Assembly: GCF_015832195.1 (NCBI RefSeq)
Contig: NC_052016.1
Coordinates: forward strand, 84,512,547 to 84,576,546
Length of the DNA stretch: 64,000 bases
Direction: 5' to 3'
From: Motacilla alba alba
Lineage: Eukaryota; Chordata; Aves; Passeriformes; Motacillidae
Numbering within the stretch: the stretch's first letter is position 1; each line of letters opens with the position of its first letter. Positions 36,419-50,222 of this stretch are shown here, in pieces. The position numbers and the translations under genes were made by a program. The notes beneath the pieces were generated by a model. It made no database searches. It was not told where the DNA came from and saw nothing but the letters and a program-made list of their open reading frames with translations.

Positions 36419-39400
36419 TGGAACAAATTAGAAATCTAAATAATGATTAAGTTCTGTCAGAATTCTTGGTGGGAAAGACACACTGTTGCTGCTGTAGTTA
36501 TGGAGGAAACTGGCACATGCTTAATCCTATTTATGGACTGGGGAATGGTGAGGAGAAAAGTTGTAGGAAGAGCTTTAGATAGCAGCATTGATAGACTCTG
36601 TAAGAAACTAGACCTGCCATTGTACTCATAAATTACTTTACAGACTCTGCACTTTATAGAAAGTCTGGATGCTGTTTCAGCTTTTCCAGGAGGATTGTTA
36701 ACAGTATTTTATTGTAAAGATTTTTTTTTTTTTTTAGCCTGGCATAGACTTTGATATATCTGAATTGGTACAAAGCTCTTTGGTGACTTTCTTTCTCCTC
36801 CCTCACCTTTGTTGATGCTTGCTTGTACAGGAAGTTTACAGTATATTTTAAAATATTACAGTAGATATTACAGCACATCAAGATATGCTTCTAAGAGAAA
36901 TTTCTTCTGACAAAGTATGTATTGATAGATTAATGTATTTTAGGGTCACTGTTGTTTGAACACAGCAATGTAATAACTTTAGAACAATTGGAATCCATAG
37001 ATTTGTATGATGTGTAAGAGGCTTGCATGGCTTTTAACAAATATCTGCATTTTTAATTGCCTTTGTAAAGGCACCTATTCAGTCCCACATCACCAGAATA
37101 GACAGGTTTTATGACCTGGTAGAGTTTTGTACAGAGGAGCAAGGAAGAGGAGAAATCCCTCAATGTCGGCATATGTTTAAAGGTATTGTGAGCCTTTGCA
37201 GTTTCTGCTCAAATTGGTGGTGTTGAAGTGAGATAACAACTTTGACTTTGACCCCAAAGCTGCTGTTCTTGCTTCAAGGCACACCTAATCCACCAGCTTT
37301 ATTCTTTCTGCTGACAGCTTTGATGTTGGCATGGAATCTGCCCTAACATTCCTAATACTTGTAAAGAAATCACGAAAATTTGTGGTGTTACATAGCTTAC
37401 TGCAGAGAATAGTTGGGGTGCAGGGTGCTTTTTCAGTTGAAGAGCTAGCAAAACTGCTACTGCATGCTTCGAGATGTTCAGATTGCCTCCATCACTAAGG
37501 ATGGAAGACCTCAGAACTGTTTATGTGTCATAGGCAATAGAGGTTAAAGCTGACAGCTCTTTTCTTCAGATGGAGAGCAGAGGTACAGAGTTCAGGGGAC
37601 TTGCTAGAAATTGCACAGGTGGTCTGTAAGAGGGTGTGAAACTGAACCCACATCTCTTAAATCACATGTCAGCATTCCTCTTGCTTGATGCTTAATGTTT
37701 TTGCTCTCAGACATTGAGAATAAGATTTAATTAAAAGTAGTTATGTCTGAAAAAAGTTGTCATTTAAAAGAAATGGGTTTTTTTTTGAGACTTTAGTATA
37801 CAAATAAAAGATAGATGGTAGTCTCTTTAATTTTAGAATCTTCTATATGTTGCACATTTGGTAGGTACTGAAAGCTTTGACATATCCAGTCATGCTCATT
37901 GTATTGGAATAAACATTAGTATATTAGCATGGATATGTCTTAAAAATATTCAGGGTAAGAAAACTAATGTGGTTATTAAGAATAATTTTCAATTATGAAT
38001 GCCAAGCTTAAATATTGAAATGTGAGGCCTAATTTTCAGGATGTTGGGCTATTCCTACAGCTAGTAGCAGTAATTTAAAAAAAAAAAAAAGTAGGTACTC
38101 AGCTTTAATGTCTGAAATTTTTTTTGAGCAAGAACTTTTTTGTATTTAAGCAACTATAACATGCCTCATAATCTGTTAATAGTTTTCTTGACAATTAGAC
38201 GTCTTTCAGTATGAACCGAGTAGAGAGACAGGAGCTAGATGAAATTGGTGCAGCTGTGAGAATCTCAGATTTTTAGGACATTCTGATTTTCTTGTTGCTT
38301 TTAGAAACAAGGGAATTAGTCACAATGGAAACAGTCAGGTACAACATTTGCTTTGTATTTACTTGTGGTTATTGCTTCTTAAGCTAAACCAAGGAACAGA
38401 AAATTCCCATTTGAAAATTGCAGTGTTTCTGAGTTGCTAAATGTGCCAGGCATTTCAGGATTTCAATAAGATGATGTTGATGCTCAGTTGTGAAGATGAG
38501 GATTTTGACTGGCATAGGGAGGGAACTCGAGGATTAAAATCTTGTTTGGATATGCTCCCAGCAAACATGCTGCTAAGAAGGTAGATTTTATATATCCCTT
38601 AGAGTCTTTTCAGTCTTGATAATAGACTTCAGTGTTAGCTTTGAATTTTAATGATAGATACTAGGAAGAAGTGTCCTTTTTAAGGTGAAAAATAACCTCT
38701 TGTTTGTGAAGACTTTAGAGCGTCTGAAATGGCAGTAGATGAGAACTGAAGCTACTTGTGTGATTGGCTCCTTGTCATCCCCAGCACTCAGAAAGCTTTT
38801 TCCTTCACCTGTGCCGGAGCCTTACTTTGAGGGGAACAGACAGTGTCATGGGATGTAGTTTAGACATCCATGGAGTTCTGCAAGCTTACTGAGAAAATGT
38901 CTTCCTAACATCTTAATGATCAGGGATATTTTTTGGGGACTTACTTTAGTGACTAGCGAGCCCTCAAGACATGTTGATAGACCTTTGAATTTTCAGATGC
39001 TCTTGACATTTTAGCTTAAAAAGCTGGAGGGAGAGCCAAAAGTAGGCTCTATATGTAGTGACTTGCAGAAGCAGTCTGAAAACATGGAAGGAGTTTATTG
39101 TTATTCTAGGTCTATTCTTCTAGTTCTCTATGGAATCTTAGTTGCAGAAAATCCTCTGTCGATAAGAATTTTTCTCTGAAGTGAATGAAAAGACCTGTAA
39201 AGATCTTTGGTGTCCTTCATACAGAGATGATGTGCATCATTCTGTTGCAGCAAGGTAATGTAGGTTTACTGCATGGCCTTTGACTATGTGTTGGGTTGTA
39301 CAATCCATGGTTCTAGTCCCTTGGAAGGTCTCAGCTGTAAGCTGCCTAGGAATAATGTGTGCAAGTGCTTTGGTTGAAAAGTGCTTATTGTGAGAGCTGG

Positions 39401-40974
39401 GAAGCAGATATTTATAGTGCTTCTGTATACTGTGGTTGGTTGTTGTCTCTCGGGCTTTTGCTTGGAACTATTTCCTCTAATTTCTTACAAGCACAGCACC
39501 AAAGTGAAGCCATCTCTTAACACCCACAGAACTGAATTGGCTTTAAGGTATTTTATTTGAGAGGATTATTTCCAGAAAGTTTCATGTACAAGAACAAAGT
39601 TTCTGAAGCCTCCTCAAAAGTGATATGATGTGGTGTTATTTATTATTCTAATATTATCCTCCCAAGTTGTTTTGCAATTATTATTTAATTTGCTGTCCTA
39701 TGAGTAAGTACAATTATCATGACTTTTATATACCTCAATCTATCCATCTGAAGAGTTTTTTTCCCCAAAGGCTATGTAAGGAGTTCATGTCAAATCCTAG
39801 AATAAAATGTTAGATCCCAGTCCTGCAATTAGGCCATACACTGTTCTTTATAGCAAACTGATTCGTGACTCAGCCACCTAATTGCAGTGGGACTTCCAAT
39901 AAACTCTTTAACATCTACTCATTTATAAAAATTATTTTAAGACTGTTTTTTTAGTTGGGAGTTATTGCTTAAGAAATTAAATCACTACACAATATAACTT
40001 ATAATACTGAATATTAAATGCAATTAATTAGTAAACTGGAATGACTTGTTTGCAACAGAATCGTGGGAGTTTTACAGCTGTTCTGTGTGGTTTTGCCTGA
40101 GAAGCTGTAATAATTTCCATTAGAGGGAAAAGTGCTCAAACTTTGCAGAAATTTTGTTTAGATTTGAGTATCTCTCTGACACATTTATACATATATACAG
40201 GTATTGATACATCTTTATTGGTGTTCTATTTGCAGGAGTCTATGGAAACATAATTTTTCACAATGGCCCCCTAATAGCTGCAGTTTTTAAAACTACCAAA
40301 ACACAAAGAATAGGGGTTTGGTCTCTTCTGTCTGAGTGTCTTAAGATAGTAATAACTTCAGAAGTGTGTGTTTGTTGGTTTTTGGTTTTTTTTTTTCCTG
40401 CTGCTTTGGTTCAAGAATTGGTAACTTCAAGAAAGGTTTAAGATGGTATTCTCCTTGAAAATTCTGTGTTTTTTATTGCTTCCTCTCATCCTGGTGTTTG
40501 AGAGGCTCAGAATCAGGCTGGGGAACACTCGGTGCCTTTTCTTGCCCTCTGTAGCTGATGTGGGTTTTAACTATCTAGGATTCTGTATTAAATATCCAAG
40601 TAATTATGTGAAAGGGATTAGAAAAATTCTTGACTGTTCCTCTAGATGAGAAAACTGCTTGTTCAAGTTATGAGAGATTTTACTGAAGGCAATCAAAGTT
40701 TGCAAGTTACATTACAAAAGGATATTTAGTTATATTTAGTGTGAATTTGTAAATAACCTAATAAATTTAACTGTCATTTCTGGTACTTTTTACCCGTAAT
40801 TCTTTTGCTGTGTATTTTGGCAGGATTCATACCACAAATTTTTTAAGTCTAAAATGAAGAACAATTTTTTTTATTGACTTTTTGATATTATTTGCATCAT
40901 TTTCAACACTAATCAATTTATCCCTTAAATTAATTTCCTTTTTGAAGTACTATCAAAACTGACAGAAATGCACT

Positions 40975-40992
40975 AAAAAAAAAAAAAAAAAA
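40975..40992. repeat. Poly-A tract
   Basis: A run of 18 A residues in the intron ('cactaaaaaa...gagaaag'). No associated retrosequence is recognised upstream. Confidence 0.8.
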
Positions 40993-43900
40993 GAGAAAGA
41001 TGCCCTGTGTGTAGAAGGTAATAAAGGATTTTTAGTACTGGAGACTCCTTTGATTATTAGTAATAGTTATCCTGTATAGATACCTTTTGTATTTCAGTGG
41101 TCTCAGTTTTTATCATATAAAGCTGTAATCATGCATCTTTCCAAAAACTCCAACAGGACTTAAACTTGTTATAAAAAGTAGTCTTTAAGTATTATCTCGG
41201 TTTGTTTTTATTACACAGAATGATTTGGTTGAAAATATTTGGGTCTGATATGAAGCTCAGGAAAAAAAATCTTAGAAAAGAGACACCACTTCCAGAATGT
41301 GAAATTAGAAAACAGGAACCTCTTGGTACTTTTTTCTCTACTGACCAGTACAACTCACACACTCATGCAGAGCGTAGGGGTACTGGGCAAATTCTACTGC
41401 TGTTTAAAGGAATCAGATCAGTTTATTAGCCTTGGGGTTTTTGTTTTTAAATTCTTGCTGTTTCAATCTTCATTTTTTATTATATTTTCACTGCACATCA
41501 TCTTTGTTTTTATCTTTATCTGATGACAGTTCTAACCAGAAATCCATGAAGTACCTTGTAAAAGAAGTCAGGTACACCCATGTTTTTTTGGGTGTGATTG
41601 GAGGTGGAAAAGCTGTGAGGAAAAAGTCTCTGAAGATCGTTCTCATACCTTTCACCTTGACACCTTCTAAATGTTCTAAGCTATTATTCAAAGTGTACAT
41701 GGTAATCTAAACAGAAATGTTGGATGTGTGTGCTGTGTGAGGTAAGATAAAATATAGAAATATTTATTGCTGTGTGACATGTAAGGTGTGTGGTCAGTGG
41801 TGGATAACTGGGCCACATAAAACATTTGATGTTTGTGTATTTATTGATTTCATGTGGCTGTGGTGTCCATCCTCAGGAAAACTGAGAGATTTACTGTGGG
41901 CTATTGGTCCCAGGTGTTCATTGAAGGTGGGTAACAGGGTGGGCTTAGCACTGAATTTATCTAGATCTGGGAAATACATTCTGATTGTCTTTTATGGGGC
42001 AATGACTGTACCTTGCCAGTAGTGGAAACCCTAGATATGATGGCATTTGACTCTGCGCCTGTGTCTTTCATAGGGCTATAAATGACTGCAGTCCTGCTAC
42101 CTCTTCAAGAATCACCCCTGCTCAGTATCTGTCATATTGGACTTAAAGATAATGAGATCATTTAAACAGGGTGAAGTGCCTTGTTCTTAAATCATGTTCT
42201 GCAAACACATGTAATTGGTCTTGCAAAAATTTGTTCCTGAAGAGGTCTTAAAAAGTCAAACCTTCCCCTGCTACATTTGAGAGTGTTTCGTACAGGCTCT
42301 GCTATATTTGCCCCAGAATACATACTGTGCTGCTTTGATACTGACAAAAGTAGCAGCAGTTCTTATTTTCAGGTGGCCCTCATGCTTTTCATTCGGAATG
42401 ATCAGTGCTGCTCAAAGCTTTTCAGCCATACTGAGAAAATTGGATTTTCCTGCTCCAGAAATGAACAGAACTGTGCCACTTTTCCATTGCTAAGGGAACA
42501 GGCAGGGGCAGGTGGGCTGCAGCAAAAGAAAAAACTTCTGCCCAGCTCCCACTGTGGGCTGAGCTGCTCTCTCACAGACCCTGCGATGGGAGCAGCAGCC
42601 TGGATTCAGGACTTCAGTATGGGTGGTGGGGTTTCAGCCTCATTTACTCTGCTAAAAGTATTTGTGAGCAAGTTAGATCCTACTGGAGGAAGGATTTGTG
42701 AATTTCTGTGTTTGATTTTTGTGGTTGTGTGGAAGGATTCTGTGTTGCTGCTTAGACATTGCAAGGTGGCTCTCTGTTTATTTGTTTTTTCCTTTGTGAA
42801 GAACCTATTTTTCTCTTGGGCCACTGAAATTCAACAAGGTGAAAAGCCTGTGAAGAAGAGATTCTCTTCTTCCCTTCAAGTTTCATTAGAGTCATATGAT
42901 TCCCACACATCTGAGAAACTGCCCTTCCCTTGGTGGGGCTGGGCTGCTGCACACCACCTGAGCGCTGGGTGTCCAACATCTGGCTGGTCAAAGCTCTGAG
43001 TATCAAGTTGAGTCTCCAGATGCAGGCAGGAGTTGCCTCCAGTGAGATCAGCAGCTGTAGTAAGAAAAGTATTGAGCCAGGGATCTCCGTTGTACTCATC
43101 AGAAAAGAAATTGCCCAGGATACTAAGTGAGGCAGGAAAGCATGGCAGTGTTGAGAGGTAAAGGGTGCAGAGCTAGCTTGAACTTCAGAGCTTGTAGAGT
43201 TTGATTTAGGCAAGAGCTAGATTTTCCACCAAGTGTTACCAGAACTCAAAACTGGAAAGTGCAAAGGCTCTTAGGACTCTGAATGAAGATACACAGTTCA
43301 TCATCCTGTTGGTACTTGGGGAATATGATACACAGAGGTCTGGTCTGACTCCCTCTACTCAGCTTGGGTCTGGCAGGACTGATACTGAGCTGGAGCACTT
43401 AAGTCCAGCTCATACCAGAGCCAGTATTCTGCTCAGTATCCATGGACTGTTTTCCATTATTTGCTGTATTTTGGGTAGTAGATACTGATTCTTCTGTGTA
43501 GAAAGATCAATTGTGTGTATTTGTATTAGACAGGCATGAGTATATATAAAAATCTGAAATACATGTCACACAGGCTATGTATATATATAAAAAGTGTATT
43601 TTCTCTGTAAAATTAACTACTCAAAATCTAGGTAGTACAGGGATGTATTCTGCAAGAGAACTTTATTTTTGCTAAGAAGACATAATGAGAGCTTTGCAGA
43701 AACAAAGCTTACACATTTCAGTATTGCAAAGTTATTGGTTATTGGGTGAATCTGAATTATAAGGTGAATAAGGCTATTGACTGTAGGATCTCATTTTAGG
43801 TGGTGAAGGTAGGTAGTGAATTGGGTAAATGCAACAAGAAAAGCACTACAGAAAATTGCTTCTATCAGTTCCACCTAATAGTTCCTAGATGGTCCTGTGC

Positions 43901-46244
43901 AAATAAATTAAATTAGGCTTTTCACATCTTTTCTGTCAGCTCATCAGTTCTTTCTGTTCTTCAGTACAAAACATCAGGGTTTCCACTGCTCCATTTCCCA
44001 GGTGCTGAGTACTCATAGCATACAGACACTCAGATATTTAGTTGCCCAGCTTTTATAGCTTTTAAGCACTTGAATGTTTCAGTGGAACTGACTGTAAGTC
44101 TGCAACAAGTGCGTATGTTTTTCCTTCTATGTTTCTCAAGAATTTGAGTGATGTCACAAAACTCAGAGAGGTGATCTTGTGTTTTAATTCTGGCTCATCT
44201 ATTTCTTCACTGGGCATTTCTCAAGCACCTGCTCTGAATTTCTCAGTTTTACCAGAGGGCAAGCCAGTGGAGAGTGAGAGGAAGTTCAGGGCCTTCAGAA
44301 ATCAAGACATTCAGTGAAGGGGGTACCTGATTCCATTTCCACTGAAGGATTTTTTTTAATGCTGTATAGCAAATACAATAGGACCCGTGCATCTGAACAA
44401 TAAAGATAAGACAGCAATTCAGTGTTTCTTTTTATCTGTAGAATGCCATCCATCTTATGTAATTAAAGACTATGCTATCTCGTGTTTAAATGCAGGAGGA
44501 CAGATTTCAAGATGCTTGTGTGTATTTTGGTACTTTATTAATGGCAGCTTAGCTCTTGCAAGAGTTCCAAAGATATCATTGTGCTAAACACTTATCCACG
44601 GAGTAAGAAATGGATTGTGTCTCTCCACATGGTAAATGAAGGCAGGATAAATGGTAAAAGTGAGGGGAATTCTCTGTAATTATTGATGACAGCCTGGACT
44701 ATGGGTTAAAGGACCTTCCCTTAGTAAGCAAAGAGGCATAACAAAATTTAGAATTTCAGCCACATCTTGTGACATATTTGGACAAATTTTTTGTACTAGT
44801 CTGGTGATGTAAGAGTTGCTGATGTGATTTGAGACATTATTGGCCTTTTATCCTTTCAGACTTGGGGGAGCCTGCTGTCCCTGCAGCAGAAGCAACAGGA
44901 GCACACAGGGTACCTGTTCCAGTGCAGAGTGGGGATGGAGAGGGAAACACACTGTTCCCCTCAACCAGATGAGGCAGATGCACCAGCTCTGCTCTGCTGC
45001 CTTGCCTGGCAGGCAGAGGGGATGGGTGGGAGGGATGGAGAAGGTGACTTAAGGAGGTTGTCATCTTCACCTGCTGCAGGTGTCAGCTGCGTCTTTTGTC
45101 TGGCCACAGTTCAGTCTTACTTCAGCGATTCCACTCAATGCAATACTACTGAGAAAATCAGGTTTAAGTTAAGAAGGTACCATCTTGCTTCTCTTAGGTC
45201 TGGTTTGAGTGCTGAAAAGTGGTTTTTCTCTCAGTCCTAGTTGCTTTTGTGAGAAAACCTGTGAAGAGGATTTTGGAAATAGGCCCAGTGTTTTCTTCTC
45301 TCTTTTCTTTTCTGTGGCAAATATGTAAATTTGAAGCCTGATGGAACACTTAGTTTCATGTCTGAAGAAAGGTTTATGAATGCGAGGATGGGGAAAAAAA
45401 AAGGCAGGCATTTCAATTTTGTAAAAAAATTTGGCAAGGATCCTTTCACAAGGAGGTGCAAAGTAAAGAATTCCTTCATAGCAGCATGATCTGTTGTGCT
45501 GTCCAAGTTGATTATGAAGCAGAACTGTGATAGTATTGCCTGGAACTTAATTGTGATTTTTTTTTTTGTCTCTTTGACATGTTTAACTGGCATAATGATG
45601 TGAATGCTGCAAGGGAGAGATACACATTCTGTATTATCTAATGCGTATTTTTATGTAACAGTACTTATGTGTGTATGCAGTACTTGAAGTGGACTACATT
45701 TCCTAAAATTTGGAATTAATTTACTGGCCTTTTAGTTGTGTCTTATTTATTGCTATATTCAGAGAGTTCTGTGTATATTGACCAAAGGTAAATGTGCTCT
45801 TGAAAGGGAGAGTGTTGCATCGTTATCCCTAGCAGGAGATACAAAATACCTCTTCAGGGAGAAGGAGGGTGTAATGTTGAAGGGAGGGTTTGATGTCCAT
45901 CGTGTTCTTACACATGGAGATTGCAAACAGAGAAAATAGTATTATGTTCCTCATTTTTGTAGTGTGAAAGTGTTCCTGGCATGTTTCCTGGAGGGAAAGA
46001 AAAATCGAGGAGGAAGATTTTTGTAGAACTCTGAAAGCTCTGAGGGGAACAAGATGTGCAACAAATTGCTAGGATGTGAAATACACTTTTTTCAAATGTA
46101 AAATTTTAAGATCATTCAAATGTCTCTTTCCTGTTGGGCCTGTACTGTTTGCAAATAGATTTTTTTTTCTTCTTTTTTTTTTTCTTGAAGAATGTTGCCA
46201 TTTTAAAAAATTTAATTCTTGTTGTTTTTGTTTTTCAACTGTAG

Positions 46245-46482
46245 GTATGAAAAGGTGCCAGTAATTCTGGTTGGTAATAAAGTGGACCTGGAAAGTGAGA
46301 GAGAAGTATCATTGAGTGAAGGCAGAGCCTTAGCTGAAGAATGGGGCTGCCCCTTTATGGAGACCTCTGCTAAAAGTAAAACAATGGTGGATGAGCTCTT
46401 TGCGGAAATTGTTAGACAAATGAACTATGCAGCACAGCCAGACAAAGATGATCCATGCTGTTCTGCATGTAATATACAATAG
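46245..46482 (+). CDS. RAP2A: RAP2A coding exon 2 (rest of residue 105 to 183, stop)
   Basis: Completes Rap2A. The acceptor AG is at 46243-46244, and the first base G joins AG from exon 1 to make Arg105, followed by [15 protein letters not shown]. Visible motifs are guanine-base recognition NKVD (116-119) and SAK (146-148). The C-terminal membrane-targeting segment has Cys176-Cys177, palmitoylated in mammals, and the CAAX box CNIQ (180-183), a farnesylation-type box. Exons 1 and 2 together give 552 nt, 183 residues plus stop (TAG 46480-46482), exactly the known length of Rap2A. The CNIQ ending distinguishes it from RAP2B and RAP2C. Residue 128 is Leu where I recall Ser in human. An ORF opening 26 bases earlier in the intron is not used. 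Confidence 0.97.
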
Positions 46483-48044
46483 CATTAAAAATGACCTAAC
46501 CTGGACTTAATTTGCAGAAATTTTGTAAGGTGGTAAAACTGTCTACTTCACTTCCTGGTTTGTGGGTCACTTGAAATACATCTGTAGTGAAGTAGCAACA
46601 TTAACTCAGAGCTGAGCATTGAAAGTCAATCACTGACTCTGAATATAATTGGGTTAAATGACCACATCTCACCCGTTTTTTCCCTTTGAGCACCTGCAAT
46701 TTTATGGCACAGTCAGTTGATCTACAGGGTCGTTCCGGTCGAACGTACGTGTGCTGTCATGTCAGACAGCAACAACAGCAACTATTTCTGAAGAGGACAG
46801 AATCCTTTTGGAAACGGAGACGAAAGCAGTGGAGAGGATATCTCTGAAGACCTTTCATGACAAGCATAAGCATGAAAAGGAGAGCCAAGTCTTTTGGTGT
46901 CTGATTACCACGCTTCAGAATGGACACTAACTATCACATGTGGCTGAGTTTGTTCAGTCAGTTGTGTTGATTTCACCAGAACTTCTGACAGTGTTGGAGG
47001 AAAAGGCTACCAGAGACCCATATAGTTTGGATTCTTTTCAAAATCAATGCTATTATTTCTACACTTTATCCCACATCTTGAAATAGAAAACATTGTAACA
47101 GTGCGTGAAATGAGAGGCAAGATCTGGAAACAAGTGACGGGTGAAGAAACAGTCTGGCATTGGAATGTTTTAAATCTTTCATTTTGCTGCTCAAAAATGG
47201 AGGATCGCTTCAGGTTTTGGTCTACAAAAAGCCAAACAAACCCTCTGTTTACAAAGCAGGAAGCATCTTTATTTTCACTTTACTGAACCAGGAGGAAGCA
47301 ACTGTGATGAAAAAAAAATTTGCTGAGCCTTACTAACAAGGAACACTTTAATAGATTAACTAGTACCATCTTGTAAGGAAAATTAAGCCATGTTTCATCC
47401 ATATGTTCCCTTCTGCAGAAACCTCGTGGGACAGTATGAACATCCTGCATTTTTAAGTTTGTTAAAGACAACAGTTTTTCTTGCCTTTAAGGGCTACATT
47501 CTCTGGTGTGATCCCAAACTAACATTTGAAAATCCAGTTTGCTATTTGATAGCTTTAATGTTGAAAACTTAAATTGAATAACCATGTGAAATCATTTGGT
47601 TCAGAGGTGAAATAGTTACGGTTGTAATTCCTTAGGTGAGTGTGGAAATGGCTCTTTAATTGCCTGACACACTGTTCAAAGGTTGCCCCAATTATTGGAG
47701 TGTTAAATGGTGGGAGCAAATATTTTATTTGGAAAGGATGCTCGAGCTCTGACTTGCTAGTTTCATAGCAGTGAAGTATTTATCATTTGCATGACTAATG
47801 GCACAGAAATACCTATTTCAAAGTCTTACAATCAAAGTATAGAAAAGTTTTCAATCGCAATGTTTAGATTTTAAATGCTGGAGAGATTGTCTTGAGCTGG
47901 ATCTTTTATAGGTAAAATTGGCCATAAAAATACAGTCACTGAGCCTGTGGTCTAAATAACACCATGCGTTTATTAGTTTTTAAATCTTGTGCAGTAACAG
48001 TGTAGTTCCTTGTGTTTAAATGAGTGAAAATAGGGGTGCTGGGC

Positions 48045-48084
48045 TGTGTGTGTGTGTGTTGAGTGTGTATGTGTGTGTGTATAT
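48045..48084. repeat. TG microsatellite in the RAP2A 3' UTR
   Basis: An interrupted (TG)n run, with the first part at 48045-48060 and a second part to 48084 containing GA and TA interruptions. Probably length-variable between individuals. Confidence 0.9.
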
Positions 48085-48514
48085 GGCCCTTAGAAATGCT
48101 GTAATTGGAGTTAGGTTCGAGAGTTTTGCCTCCATCTGCAGAACTTCCTAAAAGCGCTCTCATCTGCCACAAAGGACACTGGAGTAGAAAACACTTTGCA
48201 GATTTCCATACATAAATATCCTTACCATTTGAATTATAGTTCACTGGATGATAACTAAAGAAAATCATGTTCACGGAAGAGAACTGGCCAACTCTGCCCT
48301 TAATCTTTCAAGACCTGTCCACAACCAGTGTGACAAAGGGCATTAGATGTCACAGAGCATTAAGCCTTACTAGAACGTAAATGTAGCCCATTTCCCATCT
48401 ACTTTGCAGAGCTTTTGTTACTGTACTTTGTTCTCTTAGGGAGATAGGCACACCGTTTATTTCTGGCATCTGAATGCCCATTTTGGGTGCTCTGAATCGC
48501 CCTCCTAGAGGCAC

Positions 48515-48521
48515 CTACCTC
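48515..48521 (+). promoter_or_regulatory. let-7 seed match in the 3' UTR
   Basis: CTACCTC is the exact complement of let-7 nucleotides 2-8. A 7-mer match is expected by chance fairly often in a 3.7-kb UTR, so the call depends on conservation across birds and mammals, which cannot be seen here. Confidence 0.3.
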
Positions 48522-49868
48522 TTTCCATTGACTGTATAGCAAACTTAGGCTTTTGACTTTAGTCCTCCAAGTCACAGAACTCACATGCCTAAACTAGATG
48601 GTATGAATGTTCTCTTACAACCCCCTGCCTGCCCATTTTGTCAGCTGCCATGCTTAAGCAAGATGTGAGATGTTGGATTAATGATATTTCAGGGTTTCAA
48701 ATATCTAGATTGGGAAACGGTTAATCAAGCAGCACAATCCATCCACAAAACAGCTTGTCAGTGTGAGATCCACTGCGTAAGCACTCGAAAAAGAAAAACC
48801 ACAAAAAAACAAACCAAAGCCAAATTTCAAACTGAGTTGGAAGTGCATGTTATGCAAGGTTTTTTACAGAGATGTTAAAAATCTTACCTGACAGATTGTT
48901 CATCAACCAAGAAAATGGGATGAAGTAGAGTATGAACAGCCTAACGTGAGGTTCATGATATAAAGCAGATGGGCTTTAAATATAGGAAAAATTGCACAGT
49001 AAATTTGTAACAGAAATATTAAAGAAAATATCTCCCAGTTTTTTTTCTTCATTACACTCTTACATTTTCAAAAGCATAGGCCATACGTAAGCTGCCATGC
49101 AACTTGGCTGGGGGAGCAAAGTATAAGTGTTGTTTTTTATTGTATAGTTCTGAGGAAGTAGTTATGCACTATTTGTATTTCCACTAATGTGAAGATAGTG
49201 GAGCTTGAATCAATGACAGTTGCACTCAACAGATTTTTCAAGTTATAGGGGTAGCAGAAAGGGAGGTAGGTGAGCCACACAGCGGCTGCATGGCCACCCT
49301 GCAGGAATCACTGGTCTTGGGTCACTGTTTCATTTGTACCCTGATAGGATTACCAATTATAGTATTTGAAAGTTTCTTATAACATGCCTTAAAATATTAT
49401 GATTTGTTCCAAAGACCCACTTTTCCTTTGGCTGTTCTTGGTAGAGCTTTGTACTTTTCTACAAAGACAGCATTTCTCCAGTTTTGTTGGTTTTGTTTTT
49501 TTAAAAAAAAGTTGCAACTTTTATTCTTTTAAGCTATGATAGTGAGAGCAACTGTTTCCTCTTTCCCTTAAAAATACACACAAAAATGATTCAAAGCAAA
49601 CAAACCAGAATCAGATCAAGAGTATTAACTATACCTTGCATTGGATTTTGTTTGAGTTTTTTCTGTTGTGCCCATCCCCCTGCCCACCCCTTCAGAGCAT
49701 CAAGAAAAGAAATTTGGTAACATTTTCTGTTCTGATTCTAGCCTCTCCCTAACCCCAGTGCTACAGTTGCCATTACTTTTCTGTGGGAAAACTACTGGTA
49801 TTTGCTTTCCTGTATAGAATGTTACCTAAAGATGTCAGCCATTTGGTTGGGGGGTTTTGTGCATGTTT

Positions 49869-49906
49869 GTTTTTAATTTTTTTTTAATTTTTTTTTTTTT
49901 TTTTTT
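49869..49906. repeat. T-rich tract in the 3' UTR
   Basis: A nearly pure T stretch broken by two AA interruptions. As RNA it would be a U-rich binding surface for ELAV-type proteins, but it may simply be a slippage product. Confidence 0.8.
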
Positions 49907-50208
49907 ACCAGTGTGCCATCAAGGCACTGGTTAGGCTTTAATTGTGAAACTCCGCAACAAAAGCAAATGTTTGACAGCTGCAGGAGGCTTTTATCTGCAT
50001 TGTTGTGCATCTGTTAATTCTTGATCAGGGTTTGAAGAAAGACTGAAGTGGGTTCTGGAGTCAGACTTAACGCTGTTGATTTGGAGTTTCCTAGGGGTGA
50101 ATTAATGTATTTCACAGTTAATTGTTGAGCTCTAATACAACTGGCAACTTAAAATGGGGCAACAGTTTGTTTTGTAACAATGTCAGTTGTTTAAACCTTG
50201 ATGTTTCA

Positions 50209-50214
50209 AATAAA
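50209..50214 (+). terminator. RAP2A: RAP2A poly(A) signal, proximal candidate
   Basis: AATAAA within 'tttcaaataaaacaag' is followed by 'ttgtacatagaactc', giving a plausible cleavage zone around 50,225-50,235. It is the first canonical hexamer at the expected 3' UTR length after the stop codon. Confidence 0.6.
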
Positions 50215-50222
50215 ACAAGAGT

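Larger units (their letters stand above)
19776..46244 (+). other. RAP2A: RAP2A intron 1 (26,469 bp, phase 2)
   Basis: The intron starts GTGACT after AAGAG and ends with a T-rich tract, 'tttttcaactgtag', before GTATGAAAAG, so the GT-AG rule holds. It is AT-rich apart from the CpG-island tail at its start and a GC-rich block near 33.6-33.8 kb. The only transposon remnant I recognise is a CR1 piece at 36260-36418. Several T or A homopolymer tracts occur (for example 25978-26015 and 40975-40992). No alternative exon, nested gene or small RNA gene is convincing. The longest frame (240 codons at 42277-42999, +) has no recognisable domain. Position and phase agree with the single coding-region intron known for mammalian RAP2A, while RAP2B is intronless. 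Confidence 0.93.

Noticed and set aside
19776..46244. RAP2B or RAP2C as the gene identity
   Set aside because: RAP2B is intronless and both have different C-terminal ends; the CNIQ box, 183-residue length and single coding intron fit RAP2A.
46725..46760. Second possible B-box-like region (ggtcgaacgtacg) in the 3' UTR
   Set aside because: No upstream A-box or T-arm pairing; it lies within the RAP2A 3' UTR.
48112..48128. tRNA B-box-like sequence GGTTCGAGA
   Set aside because: No matching A-box, acceptor stem or cloverleaf can be drawn around it.
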